From Clostridia bacterium (lineage in GTDB: Bacteria; Bacillota; Clostridia; Saccharofermentanales; Saccharofermentanaceae), in contig JAKSRF010000008.1 of assembly GCA_024403755.1 (NCBI GenBank), positions 1 through 41,265 of the forward strand: a stretch of 41,265 bases of DNA, in the 5' to 3' direction. The notes below the pieces were generated by a model. The model was not told the DNA's origin, did not search any database, and was given only the letters and a program-made list of their open reading frames with translations. Positions 16,326-24,099 of this stretch are shown one piece after another (position 1 is the stretch's first letter; every line of letters begins with the position of its first letter). Both the position numbers and the translations under genes were made by a program.

Positions 16326-17438
16326 ATGAACAAAAAAATCGGTTATGTTTCGGTAAGTTCTTTGGATGATGTCAAAACCTGGAGCGGTACAGTTAATAAT
16401 CTTTATTTGACTATGCATGACAGCTATGACATAGTTCCGATTATTATTCCTAAGCCCAAATTGTTTTCTTTTGCAGATAAAGTATTAAATAAATTGAAGA
16501 TTTCCTATTATCCACGCTTTTACAGTAGTTATTATCGCAGAGCTTTTAATAAGGAAATCGGAAAGTATGAAGATGTTGATATTTTATTCGGGTGTGCTTT
16601 GAGTCATATTTTCGGAAGCGGAATAGATAAGAACGGAAAAAAGATAATATATCTGTCTGATGCGGTTTTCTCGCAGATGGTGGATTATTACTGGTTTGAT
16701 TTAAGCGCACAACGTAAAAAGGCACTTAATCAATTGGAAAGCAATGCTCTTAACATTGCGGATTACTTGATATATTCCTCTGAGTGGGGAAAAGAAGGTG
16801 CAATTTCAGGTTACGGTGTGAATGAGAATAAGATTTCTGTTATGCCTTTTCCGGCTCCTCTTGAAGACCGTTTTTTGAATAATAAGACAGTAGATAAGGA
16901 AGAGATAAGATTTCTTTTTGTAGGAGTTGCTTGGAAGCGCAAAGGCACAGATGATGCCATTGAATGCATACAGAAACTCAATTCTGTTGACACAAAACAC
17001 AAATATGTGCTTGATATAGTAGGTTTGCAAAGTGATGTTGCTTACGAGAATGTAGTATTTCACGGTAAACTTATGAGATCTGATGATAAGCAAAGAAATG
17101 AGCTTATTACTCTTTACCAAAAGGCGGATTTTTTTATTCTTCCTACCAAGGCAGAATGTTCGCCTGTAGTATTGTCTGAGGCGTATGAATACGGATTACC
17201 GTTTATTTCTACAAGGACCGGCGGTGTTAATGACCTTGTTATCGACGGGGAGACAGGTTTTCTTTTTGATGTGAAGGATAAGGGTTCAGTTTATGCTGAA
17301 CGAATTGCTTCGTTGGTAAATAATCCTAATGCATATAAAAAGGTGTCTGATGCGTGTCGCAAACGTTATGAGCAACGCCATTCCCGCGAAAGTTGGATCA
17401 GAGAATTCGACAGAATTATAAAAGAAATATCGGAATAA
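16326..17438 (+). CDS. Glycosyltransferase family 4 (GT-B)
   Basis: 370 residues with the GT-B C-terminal donor domain typical of GT4: the strand FLFVGVAWKRKGTD near residue 195 and the E(x7)E region TKAECSPVVLSEAYEYGLP followed by TGGVNDLV near 270-305. It is a retaining cytoplasmic transferase that adds a sugar to the lipid-linked repeat unit; donor and acceptor cannot be named. The ATG at 16326 follows AAGGTAAG and lies 16 bases after the acyltransferase. It is the last gene before a 121-base gap with a weak hairpin. Confidence 0.88.
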   Translation: MNKKIGYVSVSSLDDVKTWSGTVNNLYLTMHDSYDIVPIIIPKPKLFSFADKVLNKLKISYYPRFYSSYYRRAFNKEIGKYEDVDILFGCALSHIFGSGIDKNGKKIIYLSDAVFSQMVDYYWFDLSAQRKKALNQLESNALNIADYLIYSSEWGKEGAISGYGVNENKISVMPFPAPLEDRFLNNKTVDKEEIRFLFVGVAWKRKGTDDAIECIQKLNSVDTKHKYVLDIVGLQSDVAYENVVFHGKLMRSDDKQRNELITLYQKADFFILPTKAECSPVVLSEAYEYGLPFISTRTGGVNDLVIDGETGFLFDVKDKGSVYAERIASLVNNPNAYKKVSDACRKRYEQRHSRESWIREFDRIIKEISE

Positions 17439-17480
17439 CGAAAATATAGCTAACTATATTCGACTTCTTTTCGCGTTTTT
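17439..17480 (+). terminator. Weak hairpin, possible attenuating terminator
   Basis: A 7-bp perfect stem (17443-17449 with 17454-17460), extendable by CG pairs across a two-base bulge, is followed by T-rich but interrupted sequence ending in five Ts at 17476-17480. It is AU-rich and weak, so it may only reduce read-through. The rest of the gap to 17559 is AT-rich; I see no clear promoter in it. Confidence 0.35.
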
Positions 17481-17559
17481 ATTCAAAATAGAAATACAAT
17501 AAAAAACAACTATCTGTTACAATTATTATGTCTAATAATGTGCCTTTGGAGGAGAAAAT

Positions 17560-18495
17560 ATGACTACAGAAGTTTTTGCAGTAGTTGTTACATATAATCG
17601 AAAAGAATTATTGTGTGAATGTTTGGATGCTATTTTAAATCAGAGTTATCCGGTAAAGCGAATCATTGTAGTAAATAACAACAGTACTGACGGTACATTG
17701 GATTACCTTAACGAGAAGGGTTATTCTTCAAAGGAGACAATTGAAATTCTTAATCTTCCGGAGAATATCGGCGGCGCAGGCGGATTCTATGAAGGAATGA
17801 AGCATGCACGTGACAGCAAGGAACAACCGGATTTTGTATGGATTATGGATGATGATACTATTCCTACTGTTGACTGTCTTAAGGAATTGGTTGATGCTAA
17901 TGACAGTATTGATGAGGAGGTAAGTTTTCTTGCCAGTGCAGTCAGAGGTATGAATAACGAGGCCATGAATGTTCCTAAGATAGCAAGAAAGCAGTTTAAT
18001 AAATATACGGATTGGTACAGTCATCTGGATAAAGGCATGGCACAAATCGTAAAAGCTACGTTCGTATCATTATTAATCAATATTAAGGCAATTAATAAGT
18101 GTGGTTTACCGTGGAAGGAATTCTTCATTTGGGGAGATGATTCAGAGTATACACAGAGAATCATCAGAGATTTCGGACCGGCATTTATGGTTGGAAGAAG
18201 TCTTGCCGTTCATAAACGTGTAGGTTCGGATGAACTCTCGCTTGTGAAAGAGAAGAATCCTAACAGAATTAAAATGTACTTCTATTATTATCGTAATAAT
18301 CTCATCGGTTTCTGGGAGTATGAATCTGCTCTTTACAGATTTTTGTGCATGGGTAAATTAGGATATGATTTCTTTGGTGTATTGTTTAAGGGTAAGTACA
18401 AACTCAAGAAAATGGGAGTAATACTTAAGGCTTTTAATGCTTTTGTATTTGGAACATATGACAGAAAGGCATTCAAGGAGAGAGCAAAGTTATGA
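17560..18495 (+). CDS. Glycosyltransferase family 2 (GlfT2/rhamnosyltransferase-like)
   Basis: 311 residues, GT-A fold. The N terminus reads VFAVVVTYNRKELL, then VVNNNSTDGT, NIGGAGGFYEGM and WIMDDDT with the metal-binding DDD at 97-99. The GGAGGF element is typical of the GT2 branch that includes galactofuranosyl- and rhamnosyltransferases (GlfT2/WbbL-like). Since dTDP-rhamnose genes lie in the same locus, rhamnose transfer is plausible but not shown. GGAGG sits just before ATG 17560. The stop overlaps the next gene by four bases. Confidence 0.88.
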   Translation: MTTEVFAVVVTYNRKELLCECLDAILNQSYPVKRIIVVNNNSTDGTLDYLNEKGYSSKETIEILNLPENIGGAGGFYEGMKHARDSKEQPDFVWIMDDDTIPTVDCLKELVDANDSIDEEVSFLASAVRGMNNEAMNVPKIARKQFNKYTDWYSHLDKGMAQIVKATFVSLLINIKAINKCGLPWKEFFIWGDDSEYTQRIIRDFGPAFMVGRSLAVHKRVGSDELSLVKEKNPNRIKMYFYYYRNNLIGFWEYESALYRFLCMGKLGYDFFGVLFKGKYKLKKMGVILKAFNAFVFGTYDRKAFKERAKL

Positions 18496-19520
18496 GTTCT
18501 GATAATGTATCTGATGCGCTTGTCAGTATGATTGTTCCGATTTATAACGGATCTTCATTTGTAGAGAGTTTTTATAATCAGTTTGTAAATCAAACATATA
18601 AAAAAATCGAATTGATTATTGTTAATGATGGTTCTACGGATAACACAACAGATGCTTTAAACAAGTATTTCGGCGATATGCCTAATGTTAAGTTGATTAA
18701 TAAACCTAACGGCGGTCCGTCCTCAGCTCGTAACAGAGGATTAGATGAGGCAACCGGTAAATATGTTGTGTTTACGGATGTAGATGATGTAATAGAACCT
18801 GATTATGTCGACTATCTTTTTAATTTGGTTAATGATAATGATGCAGATATGTCCGTGTGCGGCTACATGAAAATGAACGAGAATGAAAAACTGTCTGATT
18901 TTGCTGTACCGGAGGAAAAGATTTACGTATACAATCAAGAAGAAGCATTGGTTGACTTCGGATATCGAAAGACAATTATCGGTTATTCATACTTGAAGTT
19001 AATTAAATACGACATAGTTAAGGATATAAGGTTCTGTGAAGATATTTATTTTGGAGAAGATTATATCTTCACATATGAGATATTAAAAAAGTGTCATAGA
19101 GTAGCAAGCGGTACAAGATGTTTATATTCATATATACAGTGTAATTCGAGTTCTACACATGTAAAAAAGGATAACACCTTAAAATACAGGAAGGCATGGT
19201 ATAAACACCTTGAAGTATTAAATGATTCTAAAGAAAGATTTAAGTCAGCCTACATAGGTATATTGGGAAAGTGCTATTTGCTTGCCGTTAATGATACAAC
19301 GAGAATTTCAGATAAAAAGAAATACAAGGATTTTTATATAGAATTATTGGCTTTTATTAAAGAGCATGCTAAGGAAGTTTTTGCAGATAAATCTGCCGGT
19401 AAGGTTACCAGAATACTTGGATTTGCCGGAATGATATCTCCGCGATTAACGTGTACGATGTGCAAACTGTTTTTCGGACTGCTTGATAGAACAGGCAAGT
19501 CATTCAGGCATACGATGTAG
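18492..19520 (+). CDS. Glycosyltransferase family 2
   Basis: 342 residues with a standard GT-A domain in the first 220: MIVPIYNGSSFVE, IVNDGSTDNT (44-53), GGPSSARNRGL and the metal motif DVDD (96-99). The C-terminal third is helical and probably membrane-associated. It is an inverting transferase of unknown sugar, resembling EpsJ-type enzymes of exopolysaccharide loci. ATG 18492 overlaps the previous stop (ATGA). The following Stealth gene begins 11 bases after its stop. Confidence 0.9.
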   Translation: MSSDNVSDALVSMIVPIYNGSSFVESFYNQFVNQTYKKIELIIVNDGSTDNTTDALNKYFGDMPNVKLINKPNGGPSSARNRGLDEATGKYVVFTDVDDVIEPDYVDYLFNLVNDNDADMSVCGYMKMNENEKLSDFAVPEEKIYVYNQEEALVDFGYRKTIIGYSYLKLIKYDIVKDIRFCEDIYFGEDYIFTYEILKKCHRVASGTRCLYSYIQCNSSSTHVKKDNTLKYRKAWYKHLEVLNDSKERFKSAYIGILGKCYLLAVNDTTRISDKKKYKDFYIELLAFIKEHAKEVFADKSAGKVTRILGFAGMISPRLTCTMCKLFFGLLDRTGKSFRHTM

Positions 19521-19530
19521 AGGTTTAGAT

Positions 19531-20532
19531 ATGGATGATAAAATAGATATTGTTATTACTTGGGTTGACGGTTCTGATGAAAAATGGCTTGAATTAAGAA
19601 ATCAGTACTCAGGAAATAAGTCATCTGATAACGGAATGAATCGATACAGAGATTTCGGTACTCTTAAATACTTGTTCAGAAGTATTGAAAAGTTTGCTCC
19701 ATGGGTGAACAAAGTTTTTTTGGTAACCTGTGATCAAGCACCTGAGTGGCTGAATAGGGATAATCCAAAGTTGTGTCTGGTAAATCATTCGGATTATATA
19801 CCTGAGAAGTATCTTCCTACATTCAGTTCTCATCCTATAGAATTTAATTTTCACAGAATAGAAGGATTAGCCGAACATTTTATCGTTTGCAATGATGATT
19901 GTTTATTCATTAATCCGATTGATAAAGAAGACTTTTTTGTTGATGGAAAACCTGTAGATATTCTTACTGAGTTTCCTTTGCAATTTAAGCCTGGAATATT
20001 TACCGATATACTATACAATAACTTCAAATTAATTAGTAAATATTATCCAAACAGAAGTCATATAAAGAAGCAACTAAAAAAGCAATATTTGTCACCCGTT
20101 TATGGTTACTATTTCTTTTATAATTTGTTCTTGTATTTTTTGCCATATAAAGGATTTATCGGTTTAAATACTCCTCACATAATGAGACCGTACACTAAGT
20201 CAATGTTTCAGACTGTTTGGGATAAAGAGTATGAATTACTGGATAGTACTTGCAGTCATAAATTCAGATCCTCCGAAGATGTGAATATTTATATTATCAG
20301 AATGCTTAATATGCTTAACGGGAACTTCGTACCCGGTAATATAAACAAATTGGGTAAAGCTATAGAGATGATGAATGATGATGAGGCGATTTATTCATTA
20401 ATAGAGAGTAAGAAATACAAGACCATTTGTTTAAATGACAGCTTATCTGATGAATGCTTTGATGTAGTGTTTGAAAAAACCCAGAAAACGCTGAACAAAT
20501 TACTTGGTGATAAATCTTCTTTTGAATTGTGA
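19531..20532 (+). CDS. Stealth-family sugar-phosphate transferase
   Basis: 333 residues with the four conserved Stealth regions: CR1 IDIVITWVDGSD (5-16); CR2 starting NRYRDFGTLKYLFRSIEKFAPW (37-58) with VFLVTCDQAPEWL; CR3 around SHPIEFNFHRIEGLAEHFIV followed by CNDDCLF (100-126); and CR4 near RSSEDVNIYIIR (about 247). Stealth proteins transfer hexose-1-phosphate from a UDP-sugar and make phosphodiester links in capsules. I start at ATG 19531 behind AGAGG (19519-19523); the longer TTG frame overlaps the previous gene and lacks a site. A LicD gene follows 8 bases downstream, so two phosphotransferases are adjacent. Confidence 0.93.
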   Translation: MDDKIDIVITWVDGSDEKWLELRNQYSGNKSSDNGMNRYRDFGTLKYLFRSIEKFAPWVNKVFLVTCDQAPEWLNRDNPKLCLVNHSDYIPEKYLPTFSSHPIEFNFHRIEGLAEHFIVCNDDCLFINPIDKEDFFVDGKPVDILTEFPLQFKPGIFTDILYNNFKLISKYYPNRSHIKKQLKKQYLSPVYGYYFFYNLFLYFLPYKGFIGLNTPHIMRPYTKSMFQTVWDKEYELLDSTCSHKFRSSEDVNIYIIRMLNMLNGNFVPGNINKLGKAIEMMNDDEAIYSLIESKKYKTICLNDSLSDECFDVVFEKTQKTLNKLLGDKSSFEL

Positions 20533-20540
20533 GGTAACGA

Positions 20541-21356
20541 ATGAAAGATATAACAGACTTACAGACGATAAAAAACACTACAACGCAAATTCTTATTGAT
20601 ATAGATCAGTTTTGCAGTGAAAATAACATAACATATTTTTTGGCATACGGAACTCTTTTGGGTGCTATACGCCATGATGGCTTTATTCCGTGGGATGACG
20701 ACTTGGATATTATGATGCCAAGACAGGATTATGATCGTTTTATTAAAGAATATAAATCTAATCGATTTAAGTTGGCCAAACCGCGAGATCCAGGCTATTA
20801 TTTTACTTTTGCCAAAGTACATGATGATTCAACAGTGGTAATTGAGAACACATCCTATAATGAACATGTATATGGTATGTATGTTGATATTTTCCCGTTT
20901 GACGCTGTGCCGAATGATGAGAAGAAAGCAAAAATATTGGACAAAAGGACATATTTTTATTTAAGACTTTTACGCATTAAAGCGAGAAAGGTCAGTGAGA
21001 AGAGTTCTCTATTAAACAAATTATTTTTAAAACCGACCCAGTTTATATTGGGTATGTTTTCGTTTGATTATCTGATTAACACGATTGATTCATTGGCAAA
21101 GAGCTACAATTATGAAGAATGTGAAAGAGTAGCTTCTTTTGAATGGAATGATAAGAGAAATACGTTTTATGACAAGAAATGGTTTGAAGGCACTTTAAAA
21201 CACATTTTCGAAAATAAGGAATTCAACATACCAAAAGGCTATAAGGAATGGTTGACTCAGGCTTATGGTGATTATATGACACTTCCGCCGCCTGAACAGA
21301 GAGTTTTGACACACGGTTTTAAGGTGTATCTAAAAGAAGAGGATAAAAATGTATAA
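20541..21356 (+). CDS. licD: LicD-family phosphotransferase (candidate AEP or phosphocholine transferase)
   Basis: 271 residues of the LicD family. The hallmark region at 34-67 reads YGTLLGAIRHDGFIPWDDD followed by LDIMMPRQDYDRF, with the acidic triplet that binds metal. LicD enzymes move a phosphorylated head group from a CDP/CMP-activated donor onto a sugar, phosphocholine in pneumococcus and Haemophilus. Here the donor most likely available is CMP-AEP, from the cassette at 9171-13741, so it is the best candidate to attach 2-aminoethylphosphonate to the glycan. This is an inference from the window as a whole. Its start has GAGGTAA; its 3' end overlaps the next gene by eight bases. Confidence 0.92.
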   Translation: MKDITDLQTIKNTTTQILIDIDQFCSENNITYFLAYGTLLGAIRHDGFIPWDDDLDIMMPRQDYDRFIKEYKSNRFKLAKPRDPGYYFTFAKVHDDSTVVIENTSYNEHVYGMYVDIFPFDAVPNDEKKAKILDKRTYFYLRLLRIKARKVSEKSSLLNKLFLKPTQFILGMFSFDYLINTIDSLAKSYNYEECERVASFEWNDKRNTFYDKKWFEGTLKHIFENKEFNIPKGYKEWLTQAYGDYMTLPPPEQRVLTHGFKVYLKEEDKNV

Positions 21357-22461
21357 AGTTAGCGTAATTATACCGGTTTATAACGGTGAGAAATATTTGG
21401 CTGATACTATAAATCATATTTTGAAGTGTACAATATCTGATGACATTCAATTAGTTGTTGTTAATGACGGTTCGCGTGACAATTCAGAGAAAATCTGTCA
21501 AGAATTATTAGCCTGCAATCCTAATATAAAGTATGTTTATAAAGAAAACGGCGGAATTGTATCGGCCAGAAACAAAGGCCTTGAGTTGGCTGAAGGTAAA
21601 TACATTTGTTTTTGCGATCAAGATGATATTGTAGAAAATAATATGTATGAATTATTGTACAATGAAGCGGAAAGACAAGGGGCAGAATTTGGTTTTTGCA
21701 GTACAGGTAAATATATAGACGGGAAAATTGAGCCTTTTGAAGTGCATGCTGACAGAGTTTATGTGGAGTCGGATATAAGAGATAAAATAATAAATCCTAT
21801 TGCATTTAACGGAACAAAGTTGGGTAATGATAATGGTGAACGTTGGATTTGTTCAATTTGGAAATGTATTTATAACAGACAATTTTTATTGGATAATAAT
21901 ATAAAATTCAGAAAGTTTGTAAATTATGAGGATGATTATTTATTTTTCTTTGATGTAGCCTCTAGGGCACATAAGTCATTTTCAATGAATTTTATAGGTT
22001 ATTATTGGAGAATTAATAATCAATCGGAAACATATAACTGGAAATATATTGATGAGTTTGATGCGAAATATATGCTTTTTTTGGAAGACGTTCTTGCTAT
22101 GATGAAGCGAATTGGTTTTTCAGAAGAAGATATTCGAAATTATCAGATGATTGAATTGTGTACAATGATGAAGAGATTGATTTATTTTGAAGGAAGCAAG
22201 TTCAATCATAAATCTTATGCTCAAAGAATAGCTAATATTAAACGTGTTGCCAAAGAGCACAATTACAAAGAGTTTTTAGGATATAGTAAACATATTATTC
22301 TTTCTCCTCGTAATAAGCCGGTATATTTCTTTATGTCTAAAGATATGTGGAATTTGGCGTACATATACAATAATTTTTATGAGAAAATTAGAATTCGTTT
22401 GATTAAATACAAGTTTTGGACCGGAATATCCAACTGGATTTATAGGAAATCGAAAGAATGA
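21349..22461 (+). CDS. Glycosyltransferase family 2
   Basis: 370 residues. The GT-A domain has VIIPVYNGEKYL, VVNDGSRDNS (37-46), GGIVSARNKGLELAEGKYI and the metal motif DQDD (90-93), then a helical C-terminal part with many aromatic residues. It is a processive-type or single-addition inverting transferase; the sugar is unknown. It overlaps licD by eight bases and is translated from ATG 21349 after GAGGATAAAA. AT content is visibly higher than in the AEP genes. Confidence 0.9.
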   Translation: MYKVSVIIPVYNGEKYLADTINHILKCTISDDIQLVVVNDGSRDNSEKICQELLACNPNIKYVYKENGGIVSARNKGLELAEGKYICFCDQDDIVENNMYELLYNEAERQGAEFGFCSTGKYIDGKIEPFEVHADRVYVESDIRDKIINPIAFNGTKLGNDNGERWICSIWKCIYNRQFLLDNNIKFRKFVNYEDDYLFFFDVASRAHKSFSMNFIGYYWRINNQSETYNWKYIDEFDAKYMLFLEDVLAMMKRIGFSEEDIRNYQMIELCTMMKRLIYFEGSKFNHKSYAQRIANIKRVAKEHNYKEFLGYSKHIILSPRNKPVYFFMSKDMWNLAYIYNNFYEKIRIRLIKYKFWTGISNWIYRKSKE

Positions 22462-22482
22462 CAAAGCATTTAGGGTGATATC

Positions 22483-23100
22483 ATGAGTTTAAAAAGAACA
22501 TTAGTAAAGTTTTTATCTGCTTTATATTCCCCCAAAGCAAATGACTTTTTTAGAAAACTTTCTGAATCTGTTATCAGTGAGAAGGAAAAGAGATTATTTA
22601 AGTCTTGCGGAGAAAAATTTGTTTTACATACAGGTTTTAATATATGCGGGGAGAAATATATTTGCATAGGTGATGGTTTTTGTGCACACGAGAACTTAAT
22701 CATGCAGTGCTTTGATAAATATGATTGTTCAGTGTATGAACCTTCTTTAAAAATCGGTAAGAGGGCATATTTCGGTGCTAATTGTCATATAGGATGTATA
22801 GGAAATATTACAATTGGTGACAACCTTACTTGTGGACGTAATGTATTAATAATTGATCACGATCATGGGCAAGGAACAATAGAAGAAGGGAGTATTCATC
22901 CGCTTGACCGACCTTTAGTCAGAAAGGGTGACATAAAAATAGGTAATAATGTTTGGTTAGGTGAGAATTGTGTGGTTTTATCAGGCGTTATTATAGGAGA
23001 TAATGTGACGGTCGGCGCAAATTCTGTTGTGACAAAGGATATACCCGGTAATTGTATTGTAGGCGGAATACCGGCAAAGATTATCAGAGAGAAAATGTAG
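22483..23100 (+). CDS. Left-handed beta-helix O-acetyltransferase
   Basis: 205 residues with hexapeptide repeats (about 90-195), for example IGKRAYFGANCHIG, ITIGDNLTCGRNV, IKIGNNVWLGENCVV and IIGDNVTVGANSVV, ending in GGIPAKIIREKM. The catalytic His-containing loop IIDHDHG is present. It is an acetyl-CoA-dependent sugar O-acetyltransferase of the WbbJ/Maa type; an N-acetyltransferase acting on the FdtB product (FdtC-like) is an alternative, since FdtC has the same fold. The ATG at 22483 has AGGGTGAT upstream. An extended -10 promoter lies immediately after the gene. Confidence 0.88.
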   Translation: MSLKRTLVKFLSALYSPKANDFFRKLSESVISEKEKRLFKSCGEKFVLHTGFNICGEKYICIGDGFCAHENLIMQCFDKYDCSVYEPSLKIGKRAYFGANCHIGCIGNITIGDNLTCGRNVLIIDHDHGQGTIEEGSIHPLDRPLVRKGDIKIGNNVWLGENCVVLSGVIIGDNVTVGANSVVTKDIPGNCIVGGIPAKIIREKM

Positions 23101-23108
23101 TATTTGTA

Positions 23109-23117
23109 TGATATAAT
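23109..23117 (+). promoter_or_regulatory. Extended -10 promoter inside the polysaccharide locus
   Basis: TGATATAAT matches the extended -10 consensus exactly, in the 67-base gap before the GT2 gene at 23168. No good -35 is seen 17 bases upstream. Start of transcription would be near 23124. Confidence 0.5.
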
Positions 23118-23167
23118 CAGTCTTGTGGTAATTAACAGACAGTTTTGTCGGATATTGGAGAATACAG

Positions 23168-24091
23168 GTGAATTTCAGTCTAATCCTTTTAACATATAAA
23201 CCATCATTTGAGAATATAAAGAGAACATTGGATTCGTTTTTATCTCAAGATTTTAACGATTTCGAAATAATTATTTCTGATGATGGTTCTGATGTTTTTC
23301 CGATAAATGAAGTGAATTCTTATTTTGAAGAACATCATTTTACAAATTATCAATTGATACTGAATAAGAACAATCAGGGAACGGTAAAAAACTGTTTGTC
23401 AGGTTTGTCTGCCGCAAAATCCAATTATGTTAAACTTATTGGAGCAGGTGATTTGCTTTATAACAAGAATTCTCTAAACCTTATGTATAATCATTTAAAT
23501 AATACTGGTTCAGAAATAGCTTTTGGGTTAATGAAGTCATTTTATGTTGATGAGAATGACGAGTATGTTTTTGTTAAAGAATTATTTGCTCCGAGATTTT
23601 TGATTCCGTATACAAGTGAAAATTATAAGGAGATTCGAACGCAAATACTGTTTTGTCGTGACTATATCAGCGGAGCTTCGATGTTTGGACAAAAAGAGGT
23701 ATTCATTGATTATTTGAATCAGTTGAAAGATAAAGTCATATATGTTGAAGATTTGTTGCAAGTATTAGTAGTATTAAATAATAAACCGCTTGTGTTTTTG
23801 AATGAACCTTTGGTTTATTATGAAGTAAATTCCGGAATTTCAACTTCCGGTGAACAGGCGGCTAATAACAGAATGCAAAAAGATATAGATGCTTTTTGGC
23901 AGTATGTAAAATCTGTTACCAACGATAGAAAAGTAATTCGTTATATAAATAATTATGAGATTCTGAAGAGAATTAACAGTCGATTAATAAGAAATGTTTT
24001 CAGATTATTCTTCATGCCGATTGTTTTTTGGAAGAAAAAGAAAGCGCGTTGCTTATTAGAGTGTAAAGAAAATGGATTTCTTGAGTCATAA
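23168..24091 (+). CDS. Glycosyltransferase family 2 with altered metal motif
   Basis: 307 residues of GT-A type: FSLILLTYKPSFENIKRTLDSFL, IIISDDGSD (34-42) and NNQGTVKNC. Where most relatives have a GDDD or DxD motif it reads IGAGDLLYN (91-99), so only one acidic residue remains. Activity may persist, as some GT2 enzymes have such variants, but it should not be assumed. The start codon is GTG 23168 with a GGAG site 9 bases upstream. It begins a possible second transcript from the extended -10 promoter at 23109. The sugar specificity is unknown. Confidence 0.85.
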   Translation: MNFSLILLTYKPSFENIKRTLDSFLSQDFNDFEIIISDDGSDVFPINEVNSYFEEHHFTNYQLILNKNNQGTVKNCLSGLSAAKSNYVKLIGAGDLLYNKNSLNLMYNHLNNTGSEIAFGLMKSFYVDENDEYVFVKELFAPRFLIPYTSENYKEIRTQILFCRDYISGASMFGQKEVFIDYLNQLKDKVIYVEDLLQVLVVLNNKPLVFLNEPLVYYEVNSGISTSGEQAANNRMQKDIDAFWQYVKSVTNDRKVIRYINNYEILKRINSRLIRNVFRLFFMPIVFWKKKKARCLLECKENGFLES

Positions 24092-24099
24092 GGATAGTT

